NCBI GenBank assembly: GCA_041394705.1 | Contig: JAWKHS010000008.1 | Location: forward strand, 248,001 to 312,000 | DNA from: Vicinamibacterales bacterium | GTDB taxonomy: Bacteria; Acidobacteriota; Vicinamibacteria; Vicinamibacterales; UBA2999 | Length of the DNA: 64,000 nucleotides | Reading direction: 5' to 3' | Part shown: positions 50,754 through 59,845 of the stretch, one piece after another | Layout of the letters: every line of letters starts with the position of its first letter | How positions within the stretch are numbered: the first letter of the stretch is position 1 | The notes under the pieces: generated by a model | Databases searched by the model: none | Told to the model about the DNA's origin: nothing | The model's input: the letters and a program-made list of their open reading frames with translations, nothing else | Made by a program: the position numbers and the translations under genes

Positions 50754-51143
50754 ACTTCAAACTGATACGCTCAACCTGCAATCGCTGTACCCGTGTGGAC
50801 GATTGTGGCGGCGATAATTTTGGTCGCCCCCTCGGCGACGCTCAACATGACGATCGTTCGGTATAGCACCGGTACTTCCCGTGTTCCTAACGAGACCGGG
50901 AGGGAAGCGACCTGAGGAGAAGCCCGCGTAAGTCACTAAGAAACAGTGGCTTACATCACAACAAGCTCTTCGAGTGCACTATCGTCGAACACCGTTCAGT
51001 CCATTAGACGCCGGACCCTGATTTTGGGTTCTGCCGGGCAACGGTGTCACCGGGATGGGACGGGAGGGGAGGACACGACCAAACTAGCCACCGAACGTGG
51101 CAAAAATTACACGCAGGCCTGTGGCACGGACGCCACACCTGGT
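50754..51143. other. Intergenic region without a supported gene
   Basis: Between the DksA/TraR-like leader and the zinc-ribbon gene. It is AT-richer than its surroundings and holds a 10-bp hairpin (50928-50954: GTAAGTCACT/AGTGGCTTAC, one G-T pair, 7-base loop). Several -10-like boxes are present (for example GGTATAGC near 50862). A 98-residue open frame here has no recognisable features. A small RNA is possible but unproven. Confidence 0.4.
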
Positions 51144-51773
51144 CTAAGGAATGACCAGTGGCGAGGCTGCCGTCGACTCGTCGCTCTCCGCTTCTCGGCG
51201 AAGGACCCGGGCCATGAGATCGAGATAGGAGCGCTGCTCTGACGGGGCACCGACCGGGGGGGTGGCGCCCTGTTGAATTCTCCGCAGCACCTCCGCGGCG
51301 TCCCGTTCGTATCGGCTGCCCCCGCCCTTCCCCGCCTCTCTGAGCACCGTCAGCAGTTCGCCCGCCATCCTGCGGCCGGCCACGGTGTCCGCCGCATGCT
51401 CGTAAATCAGGCCCCGGCTGGCAGTCTCGAAGGTGCTCGCCAGGGCCGCAGCCGCATCGGCCACCTCTCTATCGACGATGGCGGGCGTGCCGGGCGGGGC
51501 TGGACGGAGGAAATACGAGCAGGCCAGGAAGAACAGCTGCAGTTGGGGCTGAGAGAGCCCGCCCAGGCCGCTGACGAGAGACCGGACGTCCGCGTCGTGC
51601 TGCCGCCGCACCGCCACCGAGGGATGGGCCCGGGCGTTCACCAGGTGCGCACAATCCCTGGGGCACTTGATCGTCCCCTCGCGCTTGGTGGCACAGCAGA
51701 CCGGGCAGATGGTGTGCCCCAGCGCGGGGCACGCCCGCTTCGCCTTCCGCTGACCGCACAGAGGACATGTCAT
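51144..51773 (-). CDS. Zinc-ribbon protein of unknown function
   Basis: 209 residues. The first 50 hold paired metal-binding motifs: CPLCGQRKAKRACP, GHTICPVCCATKR and IKCPRDCAHL. The remaining 150 residues are helical (LQLFFLACSYFL, AADAAAALASTFETA, GRRMAGELLTVLREA) with no familiar motif. I do not recognise the family. It is divergent from rpmB with 153 bp between. TAAGCT lies 7 nt before its ATG. Cytoplasmic; may bind nucleic acid or protein through the ribbons (inference). Confidence 0.75.
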   Translation of the reverse strand: MTCPLCGQRKAKRACPALGHTICPVCCATKREGTIKCPRDCAHLVNARAHPSVAVRRQHDADVRSLVSGLGGLSQPQLQLFFLACSYFLRPAPPGTPAIVDREVADAAAALASTFETASRGLIYEHAADTVAGRRMAGELLTVLREAGKGGGSRYERDAAEVLRRIQQGATPPVGAPSEQRSYLDLMARVLRREAESDESTAASPLVIP

Positions 51774-51926
51774 GGCGGGAAGCTTACCAGCCGGAAAGGG
51801 CGTGGTCAGAAGCGGCGCCGGTACCGCCGCGGTTCTGGCCAACCGGGCCGACTGCATGGTAGGCTTGAGGTTTGTCACGCTCGAGCTGAGCGAGTCAGTG
51901 ACCCACCCCTGGAAGGTATTGCTGTC

Positions 51927-52118
51927 ATGGCCAGACGCTGCGAGATTTGCGACAAGGGTCCGGTGGTCGGACGAACGGTCTCCCACGCCCACAACGTGGG
52001 ACCGCGCCGGTTCGAGCCGAACCTGCAGACCGTCCGCGCCCTGGTGAACGGCGCCCCGCGCCGGATCCGCGTGTGCACGCGCTGCATCCGCTCGAAGAAG
52101 GTCATCAAGGCCGCCTGA
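51927..52118 (+). CDS. rpmB: 50S ribosomal protein L28
   Basis: 63 residues. It opens MARRCEICDKGPVVGRTVSH and keeps the zinc-binding C+ form (CEIC and CTRC). RRFEPNLQTVRA and the basic tail IRSKKVIKAA match L28. GGAAGG precedes the ATG. Its stop is 2 nt before the ridA start. Confidence 0.96.
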   Translation: MARRCEICDKGPVVGRTVSHAHNVGPRRFEPNLQTVRALVNGAPRRIRVCTRCIRSKKVIKAA

Positions 52119-52120
52119 GC

Positions 52121-52498
52121 ATGCGCGCGGCCGTCGTCCCATCGGGCGGGGCTCCCGCCATCGGCCCCTATTCGCCGGCGCTCAAAGTCGGGCAGTTGGT
52201 GTTCCTGTCGGGCCAGATTCCCCTCACGTCCGCTGGTGCGATCGTGGACGGCGGCGTCCGCGAGCAGGCCGTCCAGGTCCTCGAGAACATGCGCGGGCTG
52301 CTGAGCGCCGCTGGCGCCGATTTCTCGAAGGTCGTCAAGACCACGATCTACCTCGCCGACATGGGCGACTTCGGAACGGTGAACGAGGTTTACGCGACCT
52401 TCTTCTCGGAGCCGTTCCCGGCCCGCGCCACCGTGCAGGTCGCCAGGCTGCCGCGCGACGTGCGGGTCGAGATCGACGCGATCGCCGTCCTCGACTGA
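52121..52498 (+). CDS. ridA: RidA-family reactive imine/enamine deaminase
   Basis: 125 residues. Family motifs: APAIGPYSPALKVGQLVFLS, GQIPLTSAGAIVDGG, and the C-terminal ARATVQVARLPRDVRVEIDA with the conserved Arg that binds the substrate carboxylate. It hydrolyses 2-aminoacrylate and related imines made by PLP enzymes. It is co-transcribed with rpmB and convergent with relA/spoT, 14 bp apart. Confidence 0.94.
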   Translation: MRAAVVPSGGAPAIGPYSPALKVGQLVFLSGQIPLTSAGAIVDGGVREQAVQVLENMRGLLSAAGADFSKVVKTTIYLADMGDFGTVNEVYATFFSEPFPARATVQVARLPRDVRVEIDAIAVLD

Positions 52499-52512
52499 GT
52501 CCCACCTCGACG

Positions 52513-54678
52513 CTAGCGCGTCGCAGCCCGTTCGACTCCCAGCACGCCGTCCACGTTGCGCAGCGACCTGATCACCTTCTCCAGGTGTTTCATGTCCTTG
52601 ATCTCCACCGTCACGTCGATCCGGGCGTGCGCGTCCTCTGCGGTGGTGGCCTCGAGATTCAGGATGTTCGTGTTGATGTCGGCGATGCTGGCGCTCAGGG
52701 CTGCCAGCATGCCTTTCCGGTCCTCCACCTGCATCGTGAGCCGAACCGTGTACGGCGCGGGATCGCCGCCCTTGTCCCACTCGACGTCGATCCGGCGCTC
52801 GGGGTCGTACATCAGGTTCAGCACGTTCGGGCACTGCGCGGAGTGCACCGAGACGCCCTTCCCCCGGGTGACGTAGCCGACGATCTTCTCGCCCCGGATG
52901 GGATTGCAGCACTGCGCGCGCGTCACCATCAGGTCGCCCGCGCCGTTCACGGTGATGCGATCGGCGGCCGCAGCGCCAGGCCGGAGCACCCGCTTCACGG
53001 CCGACACCACCGGATGGTCGGGCGCCCGTTCCTTCAACTGTCCGCCGGGAACGAGCGCGCCCAGCACCTGACGAGCGGCAAGCTTGCCGTAGCCGACATG
53101 CGCGAGGAGTTCGTCCACCTTCGAGAAGCCCAGCGCGGCGACGGCCGGGGCCAGATTCGCGTCCTCGAGCGCCGCCTTGGGCAGGTCGAAGCGCTTCGCG
53201 TCCTTCTCGAGCAGCTTCCGGCCTACGTCGATCGCGCGGGCGTTCTCCTCTGTCTGGATGAACTGCCGGATCTTCGATCGCGCCCGCGATGTCTTGACGA
53301 CGCCGAGCCAGTCCCGGCTCGGCGTGTGCCCTGCGGTCGTGACGATCTCGACGATGTCCCCGTTCTTCAGCTTCGTCCTCAACGGGACCATGCGGCCGTT
53401 CACCCGGGCGCCCACGCAGCGGTGCCCGACGTCGGTGTGCACGGCGTAGGCGAAGTCGATCGGCGTCGCGCCGTCCGGCAGCACCTTGACCTGGCCGCGG
53501 GGCGTGAACGCGTAGACCTCCTCGCGATACAGGTCGATCTTGAGATGGTTCAGGAACTCCTGTGAATCAGGGACTTCCTTGTGCGTCTCGAGGAGCTGGC
53601 GCATCCACTGGAAGTACTGCTCGTCGCGGGCCGCGCCGACACGGCCTTCCTTGTACTTCCAGTGCGCGGCGATACCGTCCTCCGCGCGATGGTGCATCTC
53701 CTCGGTCCGGATCTGCACCTCGAACGGGACCCCGCGGTCCGAAATGACCGACGTATGCAGCGACTGGTACCCGTTGGGCCGCGGCATGGCGATGAAGTCC
53801 TTGATGCGGCCCGGCACGGGCGGCCACGCCTGGTGGATGATGCCGAGCGCCGCGTAGCAGTCCTTCACCGACGGCATCACGATGCGGATGGCGACGAAGT
53901 CGTAGACCTGATCGAGCTCGATCTTCTGGCGCCGCAGCTTGAGCCAGATGCTGTACAAGCGCTTGACCCGGCCGTCCACGGTCACGACGGGCACATCGGC
54001 CGCCGCGAGCTTGGCGCGGATGGCGGACGTGAGCTCGTCGATCACGCCCTCGGTAGCGGCCCGCTTGGCGTCCACCCGGGCACGGAGCGACTGATACGCC
54101 ACGGGTTCCAGGTGCATGAAGGCGAGTTCCTCCAGCTCGTTCTTCATCTTGCTCATGCCGAGCCGGTTGGCGATGGGCGCGTAGATGTCCAGCGTCTCCT
54201 GGGCGACGCGCGGCCGCTTGTCCTCCGGCATGAACTGGAGCGTGCGCATGTTGTGGAGGCGGTCGGCAAGCTTGACGAAGATCACGCGGATGTCGTCCAC
54301 CATGGCCAGGAGCATCTTGCGGAAGTTCTCCGCCTGGCGCTCCTCGCTCGAGGAGAACGGAATGGCGCTGATCTTGGTGAGACCCTCGACGATGTGGGCG
54401 ATGTCGGTACCGAAGAGCTCGGTGATGCGCTCGACGGTCGTCAGGGTGTCTTCGACCACGTCGTGCAGAAGCCCGGACGAGACGCAGACGACGTCGAGGC
54501 GCTGGTCGGCCAGGATGTCGGCAACTTCAAGCGGATGAACCAGATACGGCTCGCCTGAGTGGCGGACCTGGCCCTTGTGCGCCATCGCGGAGAAGACGTA
54601 CGCCCTCCTCAGCAGCTCGAGGTCACCCTCTGGGCTGTAGGCGCGCACTTTCCCCAGCAGATCCTCGAACCGGATCAT
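52513..54678 (-). CDS. Bifunctional (p)ppGpp synthetase/hydrolase (Rel/SpoT)
   Basis: 721 residues from ATG 54678; a TTG two codons earlier is possible. Domains in order: HD hydrolase with SSGLLHDVVEDT and KLADRLHNMRTL; synthetase with YDFVAIRIVMPSVKDCY, RPNGYQSLHTSV and EVQIRTEEMHH; TGS (YAFTPRGQVKVLPDGATP); zinc-finger-like CCNPIRGEKIVGYVTRG; ACT at the C-terminus. Both active sites look intact, so it makes and degrades the stringent alarmone. This links to the DksA-like gene nearby. Confidence 0.95.
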   Translation of the reverse strand: MIRFEDLLGKVRAYSPEGDLELLRRAYVFSAMAHKGQVRHSGEPYLVHPLEVADILADQRLDVVCVSSGLLHDVVEDTLTTVERITELFGTDIAHIVEGLTKISAIPFSSSEERQAENFRKMLLAMVDDIRVIFVKLADRLHNMRTLQFMPEDKRPRVAQETLDIYAPIANRLGMSKMKNELEELAFMHLEPVAYQSLRARVDAKRAATEGVIDELTSAIRAKLAAADVPVVTVDGRVKRLYSIWLKLRRQKIELDQVYDFVAIRIVMPSVKDCYAALGIIHQAWPPVPGRIKDFIAMPRPNGYQSLHTSVISDRGVPFEVQIRTEEMHHRAEDGIAAHWKYKEGRVGAARDEQYFQWMRQLLETHKEVPDSQEFLNHLKIDLYREEVYAFTPRGQVKVLPDGATPIDFAYAVHTDVGHRCVGARVNGRMVPLRTKLKNGDIVEIVTTAGHTPSRDWLGVVKTSRARSKIRQFIQTEENARAIDVGRKLLEKDAKRFDLPKAALEDANLAPAVAALGFSKVDELLAHVGYGKLAARQVLGALVPGGQLKERAPDHPVVSAVKRVLRPGAAAADRITVNGAGDLMVTRAQCCNPIRGEKIVGYVTRGKGVSVHSAQCPNVLNLMYDPERRIDVEWDKGGDPAPYTVRLTMQVEDRKGMLAALSASIADINTNILNLEATTAEDAHARIDVTVEIKDMKHLEKVIRSLRNVDGVLGVERAATR

Positions 54679-55010
54679 GGCCAATCGAACGTTGTTGGTG
54701 TCTAAGCAAGTAGAGCAGGAAGCTCTCCTGCCATGATACCTGTCCCGCTCCGCTCCGGGCGGCCGGCGTCACCTCGACCGTCAGGTCCCGGCGACACGGG
54801 CCGGCCGTGGCGGCGCGGGCAGCTTCCGTCGGAGCGACACCTTTGAGTGGCGTTCGGACGTGGTTCGTGGCGTCGGACCGGCGGTTGCGGGGGGTGGGGG
54901 AACTGGCTATACTTCCCGCCCTGCGGCAAGTGCCGGTCCCTGTCGGCAGCGCCCTGGACGCATTGGTCGGCCGGGGGTTTCGGCGCAGTCAAGGTCTTGA
55001 GGGGGAAACG
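54679..55010. promoter_or_regulatory. Divergent intergenic region relA/spoT - TPR lipoprotein
   Basis: No gene is supported. It holds a 6-bp inverted repeat (GCAGGA/TCCTGC, 54715-54731) ahead of relA/spoT, and the lipoprotein promoter TTGCGG (54885-54890), 17-base spacer, TATACT (54908-54913). The lipoprotein leader is about 90 nt and ends in GGGGGAAACG before the ATG. Confidence 0.5.
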
Positions 55011-55964
55011 ATGAAGCTCCGGTCTTCGGTGGCGGGTCTGGCTCTGGCGGCCGGTCTCGGCGTGGCGGTCGCCGGTTGCGGCCAGGTGAACATGGTCCGC
55101 GCCCAGAAGGTCTTCAAGGACGCGAACAAACTCTACGCGGCGAGTGACTGGCGCGCGGCGGCGGCCAAGTACCAGGAGGCCATCGACCTCTCGGCCGACG
55201 ACAACCCGAACAAGGGCTACAGCTACTTCTTCCTCGCGAACTGCCTGGACAACATGTATCGGCCGACGCGCGCGGGCGAGGCGGAGAACGACGCGCTGCT
55301 CACGCGGGCCATCGACAACTACAAGCGGGCCTCGGAGTCGATTGCCGATCCGCTGTGGAAGCGCCGGTCGCTCGAGTTCCTGGTGGCGGCCTATGGCCCT
55401 GACAAGCTGAACGATCCGACCATGGCCGAGCCGATCGTCAAACAGATGATCTCGCTCGAGCCGAATGAGCCGTCCCACTACTTCTCACTGGCTCGGATCT
55501 ACGAGGATTCTGGCGAGTACGAGCTGGCGGAAGAGACGCTGGCGCAGGCCAAGAACGCCCGGCCGAACGACCCGAGCGTCCAGTCCTTCATCGCCGGCTA
55601 CTACGAGCGGCAGGGCGAATTCGAAAAGATGCTGGCGGCCCTGGAGGATCGGGTCAAGCTCGAGCCGAACAACCCCGAGGCCTACTACTCGATGTCGGTG
55701 GCGTACTGGCAGTGGGGCCGGGATCTCAGGCTGACCGAACCCCAGCGTCTTGAGAAGGTCCTCCTCGGGCTGGAAGCGGCCGACAAGGCGATCCAGATCA
55801 AGAGCGACTACATGGAAGCCATCGCCTACAAGAACATCCTCCTGCGCGTCCAGGCCACGCTCATCAAGGACCCCGCCAAGCAGCAGCAGCTGCTCCGGGA
55901 GGCCGACGAGCTCCGGAATCGCGCCGAGGAGATGCGGAAGGCCAAGAACACCGCCACGAACTGA
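55011..55964 (+). CDS. TPR-repeat lipoprotein
   Basis: 317 residues. Signal peptide with lipobox LGVAVAGC, so the mature N-terminal Cys is lipidated (Lgt and LspA are in this window). The rest is helical tetratricopeptide repeats: ANKLYAASDWRAAAAKYQEA, HYFSLARIYEDSGEYELAEE, QSFIAGYYERQGEFEKMLAA, AYYSMSVAYWQWGRD. It is probably periplasmic, facing the outer membrane, as a scaffold for protein complexes. A strong terminator follows. Confidence 0.88.
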   Translation: MKLRSSVAGLALAAGLGVAVAGCGQVNMVRAQKVFKDANKLYAASDWRAAAAKYQEAIDLSADDNPNKGYSYFFLANCLDNMYRPTRAGEAENDALLTRAIDNYKRASESIADPLWKRRSLEFLVAAYGPDKLNDPTMAEPIVKQMISLEPNEPSHYFSLARIYEDSGEYELAEETLAQAKNARPNDPSVQSFIAGYYERQGEFEKMLAALEDRVKLEPNNPEAYYSMSVAYWQWGRDLRLTEPQRLEKVLLGLEAADKAIQIKSDYMEAIAYKNILLRVQATLIKDPAKQQQLLREADELRNRAEEMRKAKNTATN

Positions 55965-56009
55965 CGTCGCGCCCGCATCGAGGCGCGGCTCACGCGCCGA
56001 CCAATTCGA

Positions 56010-56055
56010 GGGCCGTTTCGCCCCCTCCGGCGAAACGGCCCTTTTGTCGTTTTTT
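56010..56055 (+). terminator. Strong intrinsic terminator after the TPR lipoprotein gene
   Basis: A perfect 13-bp stem (GGGCCGTTTCGCC and its complement) with a 6-base loop, followed by TTTTGTCGTTTTTT. Confidence 0.95.
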
Positions 56056-56169
56056 CTGGCGCTCGCCAGAACGGCAGTTGTTGCAGGGTTCTTACGCTGG
56101 CGGACGCATCCGCGACGGGTCCGTTTGATACAGTTGAGCCGTTGTAAGACGTCGACTTTGGAGACCCAC

Positions 56170-59100
56170 ATGAAACACATGTTGAGAACGCTCGCAGTGG
56201 GGGTGGCGCTGCTGGCTCTCGTCCCATTCGACGCCCTGGCGCAGGGCGTCACTTCAGCGGGACTGACCGGCATCGTGAAGGACGCGCAAGGCGGAGTCGT
56301 GCCGGGCACGACGGTCGTCGCGGTGCACCAGCCGTCCGGCACGACCTACACCGCCGTGTCGCAGGCCGACGGGCGCTACACGATCCCTGGAATGCGCGTC
56401 GGTGGCCCGTACACCGTCACGGCTGAACTGCCGGGCTTCGTCACAGAGGAACGAACGAATATCTCGCTGAACCTGGGAGTGATGCAGGACGTCTCGTTCA
56501 GCCTGCGAATCGCAGCCGTGGCTGAAACCGTGCAGGTCGTCGCCGAGTCGAGCCCAATCTTCAGCTCGGGACGAACCGGTGCCGCGACCGCCGTCACGCG
56601 CGAAGACATCGCCACGCTCCCGACGGTGTCGGCACGCATCAGCGACATCACTCGTCTGACGCCACAGGCCAGCGGCAGCTCCTTCGCGGGCCAGGACAAC
56701 CGCCTCAACAACATCACGGTCGACGGCTCCTACTTCAACAACTCGTTCGGCCTCGGCGGGGAGCCCGGCGCCCGCACCAACGTGGCACCCATTTCCCTCG
56801 AGTCACTCGAACAGGTACAGGTGAGCGTGGCCCCGTACGACGTTCGCCAAGGCAGCTTCATCGGGGCCGCGGTCAACACCGTGACGCGGAGTGGCACGAA
56901 CAGCCTCAGTGCATCGGTCTACCACCGGATGCGCAACGACGGCTGGGTCGGGACCGAGGCCGCCGGCAACACCGTGAACCCGGGAACGTTCACCTTCCGC
57001 AACACTGGCGGATGGGCCGGCGGACCGATCGTCAGGAACCGCCTCTTCGCCTTCGGCACCTACGAGAACGAGGAGGACAAGCGGCCCCTGACGACCTTCC
57101 TGGCGAACGCTGGCGGCCAGCCCGTCGGCGGAAGCATTACGCGCGTGCTGGCTTCGGACCTCGATCAGCTGGCGTCGTTCCTCCAGAACCGGTTCAGCTT
57201 CGATCCTGGCACCTACGTCGGCCTCCAGGACCCGACCCCTGCAAAGCGCTACCTGCTGAGGTCCGACTTCAACCTGACCGACCGGAACAAGATCAGCTTT
57301 CGCTACAACCAGCTCGACTCCAGTTCCGCCAACTACCCGAGTGGCTCGTCGTCCGCGGGAATCGGCCGTCCGACGTTCACGACGAACTATCTCGCCTTCA
57401 GCGGCAGCACGTACCAGATCCTCGAAAACATCAAGTCCGGGATCGGTGAGTGGAACACGCTGCTCGGCGGCAGCATGGCGAACAACCTGATCGTCGGCCT
57501 GACGTCCAACGACGAGAGCCGCGGCGACATCGGCAAGCTGTTCCCGTTCGTGGACATCCTGCAGGACGGCGTCGCCATGACGTCGTTCGGATCGGAGCCG
57601 TTCAGCGTCCAGAATGAGCTGCGGTACAAGACGTTCCAGTTCCAGGACAGCCTCACGAAGTTCAGCGACCGGCACACCATCACTGTCGGAGTCTCGGCCC
57701 AGCGCTACCACTCGGACAACGTCTTTTGGAGCTGCTGCCCGCAGAGCAGCTACGCCTACAACTCGCTGGCCGACTTCTATACGGACGCCAACGACTTCCT
57801 GGCCAATCCCAACCGCACGGTCTCGCCCGTGTCGCTGCGCTTCTTCAAGGTCCGCTATTCAAACGTGCCCGACCTCGACAAGCCGCTGCAGCCGCTGACC
57901 GTCTGGTACAACGGTGCCTACGCGCAGGACGAGTGGCGCCCGCGAACGGATCTCACGGTCACCGCCGGCGTCCGCGCCGACGTCTCCGTGTTCGACAACA
58001 CCGCGTATCCGAACGCCAAGGCGGACGCATTGACCTTCCGAAGCCAGAGTGGCTCGCCGATCCAATTCGAGTCGGGAAAGCTGCCAGGCACGAAGATCCT
58101 GTGGTCGCCGCGGGCCGCCATGAACTGGGATGTCGGGGGACAGCAGAGGACGCAGGTTCGTCTCGGCACCGGTTTGTTCACGGGGCCGCCCCTCTATGTG
58201 TGGATCTCCAATCAGCTGGGCAACTCCGGCGTGCTGATCGGCGAGATCACCGCGCAGAATACGACGGCATTTCCGTTCAACCCGGACCCCAACCGCTACA
58301 AGCCCACCAACGTGACGGGCCAGGGCGCTTCGAGCTTCGAGCTCGACGTCACGGACCCCGATTTCAAGTTCCCTCAGGTGTGGCGCACCAATGCCGCGGT
58401 CGATCACAAGCTGCCCGGGGGCGTCATCGGCACGGTTGAGTACATCTACAACAGGGACGTGAACGGCACGGCGTATTACAACGCCAACCTTCCGGCGGCG
58501 CAGACGGCGTTCACCGGCGTCGACAATCGGCCGCGGTGGACGGCGAATCGCATCAACAACACGACGCCGAACGTCATCACCAATGCGATCATCCTGACGA
58601 ACCAGGGGTTCGGCAGGTCCTGGAATCTCTCGACGAGCCTGTCGAAGTCGATGAGCGGCCTCACGCTGCGGGGCGCGTACAGCTACGGCCAGTCCAGGAA
58701 CGCGATCGATGCCGGCTCCACCGCGTTCTCGTCGTTCGCCAACAACCAGCACAGCGCTGACCCGAACAACCCTGGACTCGGACGATCGGCCTACACCCAG
58801 GGACACCGGGTGTTCGTCAGCGCGTCCTACTCCAGGGAGTACTTTTCCTTCGGTTCGACGTCCCTCTCGGTGTTCTGGGAGGCCCGGCCCTCGAATCAGA
58901 ACTTCTCGAATGTCGCCAGCTACGTGTTCAACGGCGACATGAACGGGGATGGCGCGTCCGGAAACGACCTGATCTACATCCCGCGCGACACCTCGGAGAT
59001 GAATTTCGTCCAGTTCGCGTCAGGCGGACGCACCTTCACGCCTGCCGAACAGGCGGCCGCCTTCGAGAGCTATATCCAGCAGGATCCCTATCTGAAGGAC

Positions 59101-59469
59101 CACCGCGGCGAATATGCCAAGCGCGGTGGGCTGGGCATGGCGATGTTCAACCGGATGGACCTGAGCCTCGTCCAGGACGTCTTCAGGAACATCGGCGGCA
59201 AGCGGAACGCGGCCCAGTTTCGCCTCGACATCTCGAACTTCAGCAACCTGCTGAACCGCGACTGGGGTGTGTCCAAACGCCTGGTCCTTCCCACGACCGG
59301 CGCCAACGGAGCGCAGATCCTCACCAACGCCACCGCGGACGCGCAGGGGCGTGCCAGCTACCGGCTCGCGGTGGTCAACGGTCAGCTCGTAAGTAGGACG
59401 TTCCAGGGCAACACCGGATTGGCGGACGTCTACCAGATCATGCTGAGCTTCAGGTACTCGTTCAACTGA
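56170..59469 (+). CDS. Oar-like TonB-dependent receptor with carboxypeptidase-regulatory domain
   Basis: 1099 residues from ATG 56170 with GGAG 6 nt before. Signal peptide (AVGVALLALVPFDALAQ), CarboxypepD_reg (about 30-110: GLTGIVKDAQGGVVPGTTV, ADGRYTIPGMRVGGPYTV), plug with NNITVDGSYFNNSFGL, then a barrel whose last strand is MLSFRYSF. It is a different subfamily from the tandem receptors at 17121 and 20616 and resembles Oar proteins. Ligand unknown. No obvious consensus promoter was found upstream. Confidence 0.91.
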   Translation: MKHMLRTLAVGVALLALVPFDALAQGVTSAGLTGIVKDAQGGVVPGTTVVAVHQPSGTTYTAVSQADGRYTIPGMRVGGPYTVTAELPGFVTEERTNISLNLGVMQDVSFSLRIAAVAETVQVVAESSPIFSSGRTGAATAVTREDIATLPTVSARISDITRLTPQASGSSFAGQDNRLNNITVDGSYFNNSFGLGGEPGARTNVAPISLESLEQVQVSVAPYDVRQGSFIGAAVNTVTRSGTNSLSASVYHRMRNDGWVGTEAAGNTVNPGTFTFRNTGGWAGGPIVRNRLFAFGTYENEEDKRPLTTFLANAGGQPVGGSITRVLASDLDQLASFLQNRFSFDPGTYVGLQDPTPAKRYLLRSDFNLTDRNKISFRYNQLDSSSANYPSGSSSAGIGRPTFTTNYLAFSGSTYQILENIKSGIGEWNTLLGGSMANNLIVGLTSNDESRGDIGKLFPFVDILQDGVAMTSFGSEPFSVQNELRYKTFQFQDSLTKFSDRHTITVGVSAQRYHSDNVFWSCCPQSSYAYNSLADFYTDANDFLANPNRTVSPVSLRFFKVRYSNVPDLDKPLQPLTVWYNGAYAQDEWRPRTDLTVTAGVRADVSVFDNTAYPNAKADALTFRSQSGSPIQFESGKLPGTKILWSPRAAMNWDVGGQQRTQVRLGTGLFTGPPLYVWISNQLGNSGVLIGEITAQNTTAFPFNPDPNRYKPTNVTGQGASSFELDVTDPDFKFPQVWRTNAAVDHKLPGGVIGTVEYIYNRDVNGTAYYNANLPAAQTAFTGVDNRPRWTANRINNTTPNVITNAIILTNQGFGRSWNLSTSLSKSMSGLTLRGAYSYGQSRNAIDAGSTAFSSFANNQHSADPNNPGLGRSAYTQGHRVFVSASYSREYFSFGSTSLSVFWEARPSNQNFSNVASYVFNGDMNGDGASGNDLIYIPRDTSEMNFVQFASGGRTFTPAEQAAAFESYIQQDPYLKDHRGEYAKRGGLGMAMFNRMDLSLVQDVFRNIGGKRNAAQFRLDISNFSNLLNRDWGVSKRLVLPTTGANGAQILTNATADAQGRASYRLAVVNGQLVSRTFQGNTGLADVYQIMLSFRYSFN

Positions 59470-59845
59470 AGGTTCTCGCTTCACCGACAGCGGTCGCGCC
59501 GGCATCCTCCGGCCGACCACGACGGCAGCCACTCGGCCGGTCCGCCCAAGGGCGGTCCGGCCGTTCGTTCGTACTCGTGTCAAGGGTGACCACGTCGCAT
59601 CGACGGTCTCGGGGCGACTCTCGGTCTTCCTCACGGACCGCGATTGCAGCGGTCTCGGCCGGCTGCCGGGCGGCAGGCGACCGCGGAGTCCCCGGCGTGA
59701 ACACTCGAAGGCCCAGCTCGGGTGCAGCGCGGCAGGTCGCGTCGGTCAACTCACCGATCGGGCTCGGCCGGGAATTCGGGGGAACCGCCAGAAGGGCGTA
59801 GCAAGGCGCACCTGCCGCCGGCCTCATGTCCCCTCGTTCCGGATT
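59470..59845. terminator. Intergenic region with a hairpin (59534-59563) after the Oar-like gene
   Basis: The hairpin CGGCCGGTCCGCCC/GGGCGGTCCGGCCG has 13 of 14 pairs and is followed by TTCGTTCGT, a likely terminator. The remaining 280 bases hold no supported gene; a 121-residue minus frame and a 74-residue plus frame are Arg/Ser/Pro-rich and look like composition artefacts. Confidence 0.6.

Noticed and set aside
50946..51242. A 98-codon open frame in the gap before the zinc-ribbon gene
   Set aside because: No ribosome site, no recognisable motif, and it overlaps the 3' end of the zinc-ribbon gene on the opposite strand.
54702..55478. A 258-codon minus-strand frame across the lipoprotein promoter and 5' end
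   Set aside because: No motifs; it overlaps a clear lipoprotein gene with promoter and ribosome site on the plus strand.
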